This document shows positions 27,999 through 41,700 of a stretch of 60,000 bases of DNA, one piece after another. The translations under genes and the position numbers were made by a program. The notes below the pieces were generated by a model that was given only the letters and a program-made list of their open reading frames with translations, had not been told where the DNA came from and did not search any database. Position 1 is the stretch's first letter; each line of letters starts with the position of its first letter. The DNA comes from Hydractinia symbiolongicarpus (taxonomy: Eukaryota > Cnidaria > Hydrozoa > Anthoathecata > Hydractiniidae): assembly GCF_029227915.1 (NCBI RefSeq), contig NC_079888.1, positions 12,013,001 to 12,073,000 on the forward strand. Direction: 5' to 3'.

Positions 27999-30094
27999 AA
28001 TATACAGCTAGGGGTTTTAGGGGGCACTGTAAGACCCCCAAGCAGGGTCTGGGGCCGCGCCCCAGAAGCTTTTGCTAAAATGGCTTTGCGAACCCTAAAA
28101 TAGGCTTAACAGGAACAAAAAACAACCTCGTATGCAGACGTTTTTGACCTTGATAACAGTAACGAAACATTCTCATAAACACCGCAGATCTGCATAAACA
28201 CTTCAAATAGAAAAAAAGAAGCCCTGAGGCTTGAAGAATTCCGTCATTAGCCTGAAAGATTCTAAAATTTGAAGTAGACCTTGAAAACGGAGAATTATGG
28301 GATAAACAAACTATTGAGTATCCTAATTCTTAATTATTATTGTAGCTAACTTGCAATGTTAAAATACAACTTAATAAATAAAAAATTAAGAATAATAATT
28401 TTTACATATATAACATTCTCAAATAATAGTAAAAACTTTAACTGGATATTTTCAATACTGATCTGGAAATTCTGGAAATTCCAGGATACAAATCTTGTTA
28501 TATGTATGAACATGAAGATTCAAAAATATAATAACTTTTGAAGAAGTTCAATTTTAATAAAGTATTATTCAATCAATTCAGCATTCATATTAGCATTTGA
28601 ATATTTCAGTTTTTATGCCTTCGAAATTTACTCTCTTGTTAACGATTTTTTGAAAATGCTGATGGTGCATGGTTTGATAACAGCTGATCTAAAAAAAGAA
28701 AGTACGTTTTAAAATTAAGAAACATGAATACAATTGTACCATAAACTGAATTAACACCAGGTTGTTTAGTTATTATATCTTTAACCTCTCTTTGCCTCTT
28801 TGAATTGAAGAGGGTATTTATGAAAAAGATACAAATCAATGCCATGTGATGCACAAGTTACATTATATATAAAATATATGTATATAAATTTAATCAAGAT
28901 GGCTTGTGATATCTTTATTAAACAAGTAACATACTAAGCAGGCGATGCATGACTGTAAAACCTGTGGACGATATATACAGGATGTATTTTGTCGAAATCA
29001 ACAAATTTTATCGTTTATTATCCAAATTTCTTTTTGGAGAGTCTGATTAGTTGCAGTTTTTCATTTTAAGAAAATAATTGGTCATTGTTTTGTTTGACAA
29101 ATCCAAAAAGTTGAAATTTCAAATTGACAAATTGAAACAAAAAAGGTAAACACAGAATTAATAAAACTGTCAGATTTTTTAAATCAATGTTAAATTATCC
29201 TGCAACTGCTAATTATATATTCTGATACAGGCTAATTATCAGTTCACCCTGAGTGTTTGGTGCAAGCAACAATAAACTTTTGTCACGCTTGACCACTTTT
29301 CTGCAGAAAATATAAAAAAATCCTGTCACGAATATTTTTTTATCTCATAGAAGTAGCATCATCACAAAGTGTCATTAAGAGTTATTTTAGCCCCCTTTTT
29401 CTTAAAAGAACAGGAATTGGGTGTCCAGCCCCTCATGGAAAAACTAATTTAAAGTAGGACTAGGGTTTTTTGTTGCTCACAAGTTTAAAAAAAGCACTCC
29501 AATCAGAGCACTATTTTGTGTAGCTAGCTTGATAGCTAGTAAAAGTCAGCACCAATCAAATATATATATACAAATCAACACCAAAATTGAGATAGAGAGC
29601 TAGCCGGCCAGCACACTTTTCCCACTTATATATAAATTAATTCTTACCTGATAAAATGCATGAATATAAAAAAATAGTATTTAGCTGCCTAGCTAGCTAC
29701 GTAAATACAGCTACTATGATATGGTGGTCATAGTAACAAAAACGCATAGCTATTATAGAAACAACAAAAGTTAAACATAAACAACTTCAACGTAATTGCA
29801 CAACTATCCTTCTTTGATTTCACATAGGCAGGAAGGTAGTACTCTCCATAGAATCTCTTTGGATAAAACCATAAGTAAGTTGTTTTTGCAACACTTAGTA
29901 GGTCTTCCTCAAAGTATATTTGAGGCAGCTCATCAAAATTGTAGTTTTCGAAAACTAACTTTATACTCTCTCTCAAGCTTTTGCAAGCCATGTTAAGAAC
30001 GGAAAGAATCTTCCGCATGCTCTACTGATATTTATACCACAACGCCTACAAGCCTTATCAATACATAGAAACTATTTTGACAGGTTTGTTAAAG

Positions 30095-30290
30095 ACTGTC
30101 TAACTAAAAATAGTTCAGGCCTACATAGGTTGATTCTAGTTCACGGTGAAAGCTTCACGGGATAACCTAGAGCCAAGACTGGCTGACTTCAGATTTTCTG
30201 ACTAAAAATAGGTCAGGCCCACATAGGTTGATCCTTGGTCAACGGTGAAAGCCTCATGGGCGAAATCTGGCTAACACAGGTCAGGTCAAC
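30095..30290. repeat. Two-copy ~100-bp direct repeat
   Basis: CATAGGTTGAT followed by TTCACGGTGAAAGC or TCAACGGTGAAAGC, and a shared preceding CTAAAAATAG-TCAGGCC, occur twice about 110 bp apart. A third weaker match (AACATGCGTCGATCC) lies near 30290. Possibly SINE-derived. Confidence 0.4.
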
Positions 30291-30602
30291 ATGCGTCGAT
30301 CCAATTCGCGTTATGAGATAGTCAGTAACAAAAAGCAAAAAACAAGCCGGAATTTAGATCTTCAGAATCGGGTAAATTCGACAGAATTCCGTTTAGATCC
30401 TCGAAATTTTTTTACTAGGTTGTGTGACAGGGTTGACGTAGTCTAAATCAGCGCCTCCCATATAGAGTTAAAAATGTTTTCTGGCCGTTCACTTTGATGC
30501 GTTTGAACATTTCACATAAATTTCAATATTTAGTTACCATAATTATGCTGAATGCTAACTCATGACGTCATAATTTCATATTTGTGATTTTTCATTTTTT
30601 TT

Positions 30603-32243
30603 AGAATAACCTAGAAAATGCCACTGCAAAAAAAGAAATCACCAGTGAGAAAGTTTCAAGATCGAATAATTTTCCAAAAAGGATGCAAATACATTGGCTC
30701 AGTGGCTATAACTCTGTTAAATGGTGAAGAGAGACAACATTTTGTCAATGAAAAATTACTGGAAATGAAAGATGTTGGTAAAGGTGTACCAGTAGTTTTA
30801 GTGATAACTGATGAAGGTATAAAGGTATTAAAACAAAACGAGTCAGCTGTGAAAATGGCTCATGGGATCACAAGGATAGCATTTTCGACATGCCAACCAG
30901 AACGGAGGCTGTTTGCCTATGTAGCTAAAAGCTCTTCTGTTGATAAGAAAGAGCTTATTCAAGCACATATGTTTAAAACAAAGAAGAATGTTCACTCCCA
31001 ACAGTTAAGTTTGAACTTGTCAAAATCTTTTAAAATGGCTTATGCAAAAAATACTACAAAGAGGAAGAATCGCGTTCAGCTATTTGAGATTGAAGCCAAT
31101 GAACAGCAGGTTATAAGTGATATTCAAAGTCGTGGTAAGCGATGGGCAAAAGTTGAAATGGCCCACGGTCATGAGTATTCTGGCCATGCGGTGAATGCAC
31201 GGAACAGTCATTCTTCAGATGTAAATAAGTTGATAGCTGACCTTGGCATAGATGATACACCAACTCTTCCATTAACACAGGATTTAAATAGTAAGGATGA
31301 TCTTTGTGATAATGTTTTTAATGCTGCTCCACAGAATCCAAATAAAAAGGAAACATCCATAAACCAAATTTCAAATGAAAAAAAAGTTGAAAGAAATAAT
31401 AATTCCATTTCTTTGAAAAATAATGTGCATGTTGTTGAAGACAATAAACATAGACCAAAGGAGAAGAAAAAAGAGTTTAAAAGTATTTCTGAAGACCAGA
31501 ATTCAATGGAATCTTTAAATATTAAAACAGCTTGTAGTTCTGCCAAAAAGCATGGATTTGTAAGTCCTATAGCTCGATTCTCAGATGTTATTAATGATGT
31601 TGACCTGCAAAGCTATCAAAACGTGGTTCTAGGTAAAAATGGTTATCATGTTGTTGATGATTTGACAGCACAAGAATATATGCAACAAGTTGATGCAAAG
31701 AATAGCAAGATTCCACATACTCGTTCTGTCCAAATGGATGTGTCACGATTTACTATGACCGAGGAAGAGTTAATGAAGGACTCTGAATGGTTCCAGCCTG
31801 GGTTTTCAAGAGAAATTGCTGAAAAAATTTTACAAAATAGGTCGATTGGGTCCTTCTTTATTCGAGAAAGCACAAGTCATTTGGATAGCTATGTTATGAC
31901 AGTGAAGGTCCCTGCACATATGAAACCAATGGGTGTGGCCAACTTCTTGCTTGAGCGTGTTGATGGTTCTTTTCGCATTAAAGGCTTCTCAGCGATATTT
32001 CCCACACTTACTGACTTAGTTGCTCATTATGGCACTGTTCAGGAAGACATTCCATGTCAATTGAGGCTAGCACATGATAATCCTCTGTTTTTAAGGAGAC
32101 AATATATCGATCAGCCTGATGCTGTTAATAAGACCCACAATGAACATGAAGATGTTGATTCTGATGAGTACGAAGATCCTGATTATGAGAATTTTGATTG
32201 CAATGAAGATATTATGAGGGAACTTTCCCTAATGCAAAGCTAA
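30603..32243 (+). CDS. PTB-SH2 adaptor protein (SHC/SH2D5-like architecture)
   Basis: A T-rich tract ending TTTTTTTTAG at 30602 looks like a splice acceptor, so a 5'-UTR exon lies upstream. The ATG is at 30618 and the coding exon is complete (541 residues). Residues ~22-150 form a PTB/PID domain (YIGSVAITLLNGEE, KGVPVVLVITDEGIKVL, MAHGITRIAFSTC, RLFAYVAKSS). Residues ~150-385 are a low-complexity linker. Residues ~390-491 form an SH2 domain with WFQPGFSREIAEKIL, GSFFIRES (phosphotyrosine-binding Arg) and FPTLTDLVAHYG. The acidic tail has YEDPDYENF tyrosines. N-terminal PTB with C-terminal SH2 is the order in SHC and SH2D5. A cytosolic phosphotyrosine adaptor is inferred. A poly(A) signal AATAAA is at 32306. 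Confidence 0.8.
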
Positions 32244-32552
32244 ATTGCATTGTTTGTGGGTTTTATATATATTGAGTTTTTTACAGTACAGTTACTATAT
32301 TTAAAAATAAAGATCATAGTGTTAATTATAGAATAAATTTGTTAAAATTACAAAACACTTAGGTATTGAAACAACAATTTGGTTAAAAATAGGTAATATT
32401 TTACTTTGTGCTTCAATTCTCTATTTATACTGCACATATAGGATTTATAGTATATTTATATAAATAAATATGCAAGGTTCTGCATAATGGATAATTTAAA
32501 AATATGTCATACAATGAATGTAATTCAGTATATAATCCATAATTTGAAGGTA

Positions 32553-34510
32553 CAGTACAGTCCAGATGTAAGCGTACGCGTACGCTCAACTTGCAAAAAT
32601 AATTGCTTTCATTAAAAAAAACAATAGGATAGCGAGTTCCTTTCAAATTGCGCGAATATAATTGCTTCGTGTTAAAAACAAAAGCATAGCAAGAAACATT
32701 GTTTAAAAACAATACTCTGCGCGAGAAAAAATTAAACGCGAAGGCCATTGAATTTTAATTTTTTTTAACAACGAAACTAATTATAGTAACGCGATTTTAA
32801 TCTGATATATTTAAAAAACACAAGCTCTTTTAAAAAACAAGAAATGCAATGATCTAAATATTTAAAAAAAAACTAATGCTACTTTTAAAACTTTTAATAA
32901 TATTTCTTTATCGTCGAAACATATTTCTTAACATGCGAAACTTTAAAGTTCTTTTTATAAAAAGCAACGTTTAGCAACGCAAACGGGAAAACCCTACGTT
33001 CGGGACTTTTCCCTTCGCGATAAGATTTCAAAAACAAATTAAATTTTAATACCGAAGAAAGAAAAAATCTAAAAATATAACTTTTGACGTTTTATAGTAT
33101 CACCTACATTTTATTGTTAAAAACATTGTCTTTGTTTTTTTTCAGCGCAACAGCTCTATCTCTTAAAAGATTTAAACAATGCATCTCGCTGTCTATTTAG
33201 TTTTCGCGCAAATCTTTTATTTTATAAAACTATCAAACAATGGATCGCCATGTCACATTGATAGAGTTGATAACATTTTAAATACTTAAAACACTATCTA
33301 ACGAAGCTTTCCTATCGCCGTTCTTCGTTCTGTAACTTTCTAAAAAATCATTTCTATCGCCGCTCTTCGTTATTAAACTTTTAAAATGTGATATAACGAA
33401 TCTTTTCTATAGCCGTTTTTTGTTTTTAAACTTTTAAAATGCGATCTAAAAAAAACATTTCTATCGCCGTTTTTCGTTTTTATACTTTTAAAATGCGATC
33501 TAAAAAAACATTTCTATCGCCGTTTTTAGTTTTTAAACTTTAAAAATGCGATCTAAAAAACATTTCTATCGCCGTTTTTAGTTTTTAAACTTTAAAAATG
33601 CGATCTAAAAAAAACATTTCTATCGCCGTTTTTCGTTTTTATACTTTTAAAATGCGATCTAAAAAAACATTTCTATCGCCGTTTTTAGTTTTTAAACTTT
33701 AAAAATGCGATCTAAAAAAACATTTCTATCGCCGTTTTTCGTTTTTAAACTTTTAAAATGCGATCTAAAAAAAACATTTCTATCGCCGTTTTACGTTTTT
33801 AAACTTTTAAAATGCGATCTAAAAAAACATTTCTATCGCCGTTTTTAGTTTTTAAACTTTAAAAATGCGATCTAAAAAAAACATTTCTATCGCCGTTTTT
33901 CGTTTTTTAAACTTTTAAAATGCTGTCTAAAAAAACATTTCTATCGCCGTTTTTAGTTTTTAAACTTTAAAAATGCGATCTAAAAAAACATTTCTATCGC
34001 CGTTTTTCGTTTTTTAAACTTTTAAAATGCGATCTAAAAAAACATTTCTATCGCCGTTTTTAGTTTTTAAAGTTTTAAAATGCAATCTAAAAAAACATTT
34101 CTATTAAAATTAAAGTTTCAATCTTTGTTAAAATATAATAATTTCTATCTCTTAAAAGCTTTATTTAACCCGCGCAACCAACAATGCCTTCTCGCTAGTT
34201 TATTTAGTTTCCACGCAAAACAATTGTTTAATAAAAATATTAAACAATGGCTCTTCGTGTCACATTGATAGAGTTGATAACATTTGCAATTATGCTATTG
34301 GGAATAGTTATGTTAACACTATTTAACAATAGTTACGCGCAGTTATAATAAGCTATTTTTTCTTCAATAATCTTTTGTTTATTACGCGCAAGTTAATGAC
34401 TTACAAGACTCGCAAGATAATTAATAAGAACAAAAGACAAACAACTACCGCCTCCGAGAAAAAGGTGTGAAACTTGAGCGTACGCGTACGCTTACATCTG
34501 GACTGTACTG
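32553..34510. mobile_element. Non-autonomous Tc1/mariner-like element with internal minisatellite
   Basis: Inverted termini CAGTACAGTCCAGATGTAAG continuing through a GCGTACGCGTACGC palindrome lie at 32553 and, inverted, ending at 34510. Each is flanked by TA (32551-32552 and 34511-34512). CAGT ends and TA duplication fit Tc1/mariner. No transposase frame is present. The interior is dominated by tandem repeats at about 33290-34105. Confidence 0.75.
33290..34110. repeat. ~54-bp minisatellite inside the Tc1-like element
   Basis: About 15 units contain CATTTCTATCGCCG, GTTTTTAAACTTT and AAATGCGATCTAAAAA, slightly varied. A ~105-bp direct repeat (CATGTCACATTGATAGAGTT type) lies on each side, at about 33170-33275 and 34180-34287. 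Confidence 0.75.
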
Positions 34511-35792
34511 TATATTTTGTTGATTTTTTTAAGCAAATTATTATACTATATAAAAGCAATCGTAATAATGTACATAAGTTTTTATAGTTTTATAGTGAAA
34601 GCACAATGGTTTTGTAGGAGTTATAAGTAGAAATATTTTTTACATTTTATTTTGTGTTCAGTGCTCAAAATATCAGCTTGTCAATTTTCACTGACCACCG
34701 TCGGGATAGGAAACAGACAGTCAAATTGACTGGCAGCTAATCATGCCTTTCATGAGCGAAAAGATGCTTCTAAAATTGTAGCAACAAAATAAAATATTGT
34801 TTATCCAGCATAGCTATTTGATTAGTGTCTGTGTTATATTATCAACAAAATATATTATCAACAAAATATATGTGCCGGTTTTCTAGCATGGAATTTCATA
34901 CTTCTAATTTTTAAAGCATTTGTCCCATGAGTAGTGACAAAGATCATCATAAGAATTTTATGATGCGTTCTTATTATGTTAAAAAACCCTGGTTACTCTA
35001 CTATATTTCTCCACAATAAATTTAATTTCATTAAAAAAAAAGACTTGACAGGCCACTTCAAATTCTAGGCAGTCACTATGACCAAAAGGTTTTAGGTGCT
35101 GATATTGAAAATGATAATTTAGAATCATGTTGATGTAATTTATTACTGTTATATTTTTGTTGTCAAGCTATAAACTCTTCTGTTAAATTATAAGCACACA
35201 GCTTATAGTGTATTCAGGTACAGATGGGGAAATTTTTTAAGCATATGCTAAGCATATTCTCCAGTCTTTGTATTTTTTTTATGGATGTTTTAATCAGACA
35301 CAGAATAAGACTAGTAATAATAAACATGGCCTAGTGTATTTCCATTTCATCTTTCCTACAAGGCAACATTTTTACTTTTTATTTTGTTTCCCCAATAAGC
35401 ATAACGTAAGTATACTCAAACCTAATTGTGTTTTTGCATAAGTATATCCCAAAATGATTTTAAATTTTCACTTTCTTATAAAAATATGGATGAAATACTT
35501 TCTATTGTTTTATTGTTACACAACATCAATATCATTTTTTTTATACACACAAATAGATTAATCATAAACATATCAGTCTTTCTTAATAAGAGTTAGTTTT
35601 TGATTTTGCAGCCAATTATTCAATCTGACTGTTATTTCTTCTTGATTCACAACAAGGCAATATTACTTTATTTGTAGAAAACAATATAGATCAAAGTTTC
35701 CATTTCTGGAGTGCACAGAATAAATTTCTTTTGTTAATGTATAATATTAATGTTTATCATCTCACATGTTTCTATTTAGAATAGGTTTAACA

Positions 35793-38700
35793 ATGGAGAT
35801 AGCTATTAGTGATCCTGTTGCACTTAAAGTTTTGGATAGTTGTGTTGGAGTCGTAAGTACCAATGTTCATTTTATTTATTCCCGTGTGAAGTTAAATGTA
35901 GTCGCTTCAAACAATGTTTTTGTACTGTATAAATAATATGTGATGCATTGATGCAAGGCCGAATGGTGCAAGGTGAAGCAGATTTGTAGTACATAAAATT
36001 AAGTATTAAAAATCAGTTTGGAAAACTTAAATTGGATCTTTATCAAGAGACGTATAATAGCACTCATTACTGTAATTACTTGTACCTGTAATTGTCAAAG
36101 ATTGTGTCGAAAAATTTTTTTTTTAAGTTTTCTGGTGTTCTCATTTACATTACACAAGCAAGTCATTAGACGTGATAAAGCATAAACAGAACTTTGAGCG
36201 AAAATTGTTTCACTGCACTGCAACGAACAGTACATGCATTAATGCTTCTTTTCTGTGTAATGTATTTTTCCTATATCATAGTCAAAGAAGGTGAGGGCTT
36301 CAGAATTATTTTGGCATTTGGCGTCTCTTGCCAGGGTATTTAAAAAGACTTGTGCAAACCTTTATAGAGGCAAGGAAATTGTGTGGTTAGTTTGACAGCT
36401 AGGAAATCACATTAAGGAGTTATTGTGGTTGTGAAAAATTGTGAATGTGTTTAGATAGCTTATTTACGAAAGCAAATTTTGAAATTGTATTGTCAATATT
36501 ACAGCTTTAGTCAGAGAAAAATATAAAATCAAAAGCGTCAAAGCGATTTATAGGAGCCAAGTTCAGAGTTAATTGTTCACATTTGTATGGTTCAATACGC
36601 TCAGTTATTCACTTTGTGCAGGATAACAGACGTTATTACAAAATACAATGGCAGGCAACATGGGAATCTGAAGAAGACGTTGCTGGCAAATATCAACATC
36701 TTATTAATAATTACTGGAAAAGTTGTGAAGGCGAGACAAATGATATTGAAGCAGGAAGAACGTTCATAAACACGCTGCTACAGAAGTTGGTATGTGTAAT
36801 TTTTTTACTTCCTTTTTTTTTCTCTGCTCGTTTAATTTAGAAATTATATGAAAAGCCCTTGCAGGCTAAAAGATTTCAGAATCTTGTTCGTCTTGTGTAA
36901 TTTTGTTCCCTATACCTTTCAAGGTCGCCAGTAGCCTGTTTTGTACAGAACTTCTACAATGTTGTTCCGTCGTTTGAAATAAATAGGTATTATCCCATGG
37001 TATTATCTCAAACTTGCAAAATATTTTATTGAGATACAAGCTAGAACAAACGAACGTGTTACTGTTTGCGTGCAAAGCAAGGGTCATAAGTTTAAGTTGC
37101 CCAAAGCGGTAAAAAAAAACGCAAGCCGATCGGACTTCAGAATTAGATGCTCGTAAAAAAGTAACCTGTGAAAATTAATAAAACAATACTGCACTACACT
37201 TAACATTCATAAGAAAGAAACAAAAACATTTTGGTATATCAATTTATTAAATATCATTGCTTGTGGTGTAGCGATTTTTTGGAAATGTTTATTATACCTG
37301 CGACATGACTAAAAATGTTATGAAGTTTAAGATATCTAAGATTTGACCATAAAGTTGGATCCTACAAGTTTAAAAACAAAAAAAGAAATAAAAGTAGGCG
37401 AAAGGAACAAAAAGATTACGATTGCGTTCATTGGTTTAGAATTAACAAAGGAGACTAAATCCAAAATGTAATTCCGTGGTATTAATGCCGGGTTAAGCCA
37501 CAAGTTTAAGTGATCTCGGATGTAATCCGAGTGATCTTGGAATGTAATCCGAAATCTTAATAATGTAAGAGTTTTTTGTCGGTCAAAAGAAAGTCAGGAG
37601 GTTTAATTCAAGAAGACTTTCGATGCAGTTGGATTTTGTAAGGAACAGATACGTTGTAGATAGATGATACGTTTTGCTTTAATCTTGAAAATAATTCAAT
37701 AACCTGTCATATGTTGTTAAATGCACTTGTTTTTCCTAATGTTTTTAAATTAGTTACTTTTCCAGTGATATTTGTCGGAAAATTGGGATAAATTACTCTG
37801 AAAAATGTACACCTTTGCGTTTTTAATGTTATCAGATTAATTGTGTGTTTGTGTCAACTGAACCCACAGAATAAAAAAGAAAGTCTACATGTCTGATTTT
37901 TTTTAAACGTGGTTGCACAAAATAATACATTATTTTGCTTTTTATACTGCTAATAAAATTAAGTTTTAAAAGTCAAATATGTCAACTTAAGTATCTCCTA
38001 AACTATGTCTTTTGAACTATTTTGGACTCCTATTTTTTATCCACTGATTTTATTTAGAGATTGAGGGCATTATTATACTTGGAATGATATGAAATATCTT
38101 CTTTATGTGTGCATCGTAGCTCATATGACGTGAATAGTCAATATTGTCGTAACATAAATCTTATCCAGAACCATCCGTTTTATTTTTGTAGAATGAACCT
38201 GATATTGTAACTGTAGAGAAGCTAGTGGAAGGTAACGTAACTTAAATACTTGCGCTTGATAATTTTTGATACATTCATTCAGATTTCCTAATGAGTTTTT
38301 GTATTGATTTTCATGAATAGGTTAAATCAAAGCCCCTTTTGCATAAGTGTAGATCTTTGTCACGTCACCAAAGAACACGCCATGTGTGCCTGACTAGTCA
38401 CTTTCACAAATTCGCTTTGTTTGTATTCTTAGGAACCACCACGGCTGAAACTGCAAACACAGAATATAATATAACCGACTTTTACAAACAAGGTGTGTGT
38501 TTAGGATGCATTGCTAAAAACAAGGTTGTATTTACTTCTCACACTATGATAGCTCTTTAGACAAATCTTGCAATTAACCAAATACGACCTATGATCACAA
38601 GGCGAGTTCTAGTAATGACACGTGTCACACGACACTGTCATCTCGCACGCCACTGTCATCTCACGCGTCACTGTCATCTCGCACGCCACTGTCATCTCGC

Positions 38701-41700
38701 ACGCCACTGTTATCTCGCACGCCACTTTCATCTCGCACGCCACTGTCATCTCGCATGCCACTGTCATCTCGCACGCCACTGTCATCTCGCACGCCACTGT
38801 CATCTCGCACGCCACTGTCATCTCGCACGCCACTGTCATCTCGCACGCCACTTGTCTTGTCGCACGCTAGAAATAAGATGACTGCCATTTTTCATCCAAG
38901 TGCAATTTTAACGTTGTTGGTTAAAGTTTCTATTTCGTTAGATCTACATTTTTTTCAATCTTTTCCTAGCTACCAAGCTTGAACTTAATCTGTCCAGTAC
39001 CCAAATTTAATTATTTTTCAGTGAACTCTCCCGAGCATAAAATAAGCAACGAACCACCGCCACCACAAAATACAACAAAGCCGCCGCCGTTGTTTCCATG
39101 GCATCGTGATAACGGAGAAGTACGCCCGTTTAAATGTGAAGAATGTGTTCGGTCGTACACGACGGAGAAAAAACTTAAAGACCACAAACGCAAACTTCAC
39201 GCCAACATCGGCGCGTATCAGTGTACCATTTGCACGAAAGTGTTTCCCACCAAAAGAAACTTGCAGAATCATTTGAACAGACACACAGGTGTTGGTCCTC
39301 ATGCTTGCCCCGGTTGTGGTAAGAGATTTATGACTCCACAAGAACTGGAACATCATAAAAGGTTAGTCCCAATCCATTATTCGCCCCTTTAAAGTAAATG
39401 CCCCTTTTTTAAAAACGAGTAACAACCTGGGAAAGCGAGGTAAACCTAAATAAAAATAAAATTATAACGTATTAAGACATGTAGATTTCAGTTTTTTTAA
39501 CAAGGCCACTAAAAAATGTAAACTCAACATTAGCTGTCCCTAAGAAGATTATGAGCCTTAAAATTATTCAAAAAAGTTTCCCAGTTCAGAGCTCAAAACT
39601 GGATTTTGATCCCATATTTTTAGGGGGAAAAATGAAGTATACTAAGTATATTACGCCAAATATAAAAAAACATAGAAATGCATTCAATTAAAAAATCAAA
39701 ATATTCGCCATTATAGATTTTTAAAACTTAATATTTTGGAAATTTGTTCAGTTCAATAGGGAGCAAAATGTTAATTAGCTTGTAAGAGTCGTGAGTGACG
39801 TCGGCATGAGACACAGCATATCCTAAGTTTACGTGTCATTGATTTAGATAAGTAATGAAATAAATGTGTAACTACTTTATTTTGAATGTTATTTGTGTAT
39901 CCGCTGTTTGTGCACAGTTTCCATTCACTTCCAGCTCCAGGGTATTGTGAACAGTTTTCACACACTTCCAGCTACAGAGTATTGTGCACAGTTTTCACAT
40001 ACTTCCAGCTACAGAGTATTGTGCACAGTTTTCACACACATCCAGCTACAGTGTATTGTGCACAGTTTTCACACACTTCCAGCTACAGAGTCTTGTGCAC
40101 AGTTTTCACACACTTCCAGCTTCAGGGTATTGTGCACAGTTTACACACTTTGAGCTATAGGATATTGTGCACAGTTTTCACACACATCCAGCTACAGGGT
40201 ATTGTGAACAGTTTTCACATACTTCCAGCTACAGGGTATTGTGCACAGTTTTCACACACTTCCAGCTACAGAGTAATGTGCACAGTTTTCACACACTTCC
40301 AGCTCCAGGCTATTGTGAACAGTTTTCACACACTTCCAGCTACAGAGTATTGTGCACAGTTTCCACATACTTCCAGCTACAGGGTATTGGCCAGTTGATG
40401 ATATTTTGTTAATTTTGGGAAATGGCCCAGAAACTACGTCTGTACAATTCTTTTGTGTGTTTGTTGTGTTTGTTTGTTTGTTTTAGCTCTTCAAAGTATG
40501 TGCTTTCTTTTTTAGACAATGCAACAGTTTAGTGGAAAAGGAATATCAATGCGAAACCTGCAGCAAAAGATTCTCTACGAAAACCCATCTCGCGTTTCAC
40601 AGAAAAATTCACGTGCCAGACGAGGAAAAACCTTTTAAATGTTCTTACTGTCCACGCACATTTGCTTACAACCACGACTGCGTGCATCACATGCGGTTGC
40701 ACGTTGGCGAAAAACCGTTTAAATGCTCACAGTGTGACGCAGCGTTTCATCGCAAGTCATACCTAACTGAACACATGTTTGTTCACACTGGTGTGTCGAA
40801 ATATAGATGTCAAGAATGCATGGTAAGCAGATTTTTATTATCAAGGCAAACATTTTTGCTTGTAAATTCCTCAAGTCTAATAGTTGGACTCGCAAAAGGG
40901 ATTCGTCGATTTATGATGGATTTCGTATAAATTTTTGTTTGTTTTTGGATATTACAAACGTTTGTTTAATGTTACTAAATGTATTTTTGTTCTGTTAGCA
41001 ATACTTTAAAACCCAACAGATGCTGCAAACGCACGTAAAAAACGTTCATATATTGAAAAAGAAACCTTTAACGAAGGAGGAAAAACTGATGAAAGTGAAG
41101 AAGAAGAAAAAGAGTGTTCAACACAAGTATGTTTTCTCACTCTCCACCACAGGTGTAAATTAAGGATACACCCGTAGCTTCCCAAGTTTTGAACAAAATG
41201 ATTTTTCAGTCAACACTTTATAACCGGAAATTAACGTGCATTGATTTTGTTTATCTTTAGCTTTTGTGTCATTAATTAATTAATAATTCGTGTTAGTTTT
41301 AAATTAGTTGATATCGTGAATAAAAAGCGTAAAAAATGTACGCGAGTAAATATTTGCGCTATTTTTGCACAAGTCAATTTTGGCGATTTGGACTATTCCT
41401 CATTAAATTTCATTAAAAGAAAACAAAAGAACTTTTATCGACCGCTTCTCGCATTGCATTACCATTTTAGCACAAGAATATTTTAATTATGCAAATAAAC
41501 GGCGGTTGTTGCGGAAATTCATTTCCCGAACAAATGCATTTTTCCCTTGATTTAATTGACGTGAAAAATTGTAAATTTTTCAACTTTGACCAGGAAAAAA
41601 GGATTCAATGTTGCGAAACCTACAATTTTTTGCGGTGAATTAGAGATCGCACTGCAACGAAATAATCAACACCACCTATTCATTCTATCTGTTTTTCATA

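Larger units (their letters stand above)
27102..30600. other. Gene-poor AT-rich region between the Polinton and the PTB-SH2 gene
   Basis: No domain-bearing exon recognised. It holds a 16-bp perfect inverted repeat at 27965-27998 followed by a GC-richer GGGGCCGCGCCCC segment, numerous AGCTAGCT-type short palindromes near 29520-29700, and a two-copy repeat at about 30095-30290. A 96-codon minus frame at 29728-30018 is open but unsupported. Confidence 0.4.

Noticed and set aside
29728-30018. Minus-strand 96-codon frame (ACKSLRESIKLVFENYNFD)
   Set aside because: Open and not low-complexity at first, but without domain, splice context or known relative.
30095-30290. tRNA gene or tRNA-derived SINE from the GGTTGAT-TTC box-like string
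   Set aside because: No acceptor stem or A box could be paired with it; only the direct repeat is supported.
38609-38888. Long overlapping frames on both strands with HLARHC or SGVRDD repeats
   Set aside because: They are produced by the 18-bp minisatellite, whose period is a multiple of three, inside an intron.
39886-40412. 170-residue frame with repeated QLQ and FSHTSSYRVL
   Set aside because: An artefact of the 38-bp minisatellite within an intron; all three registers are open.
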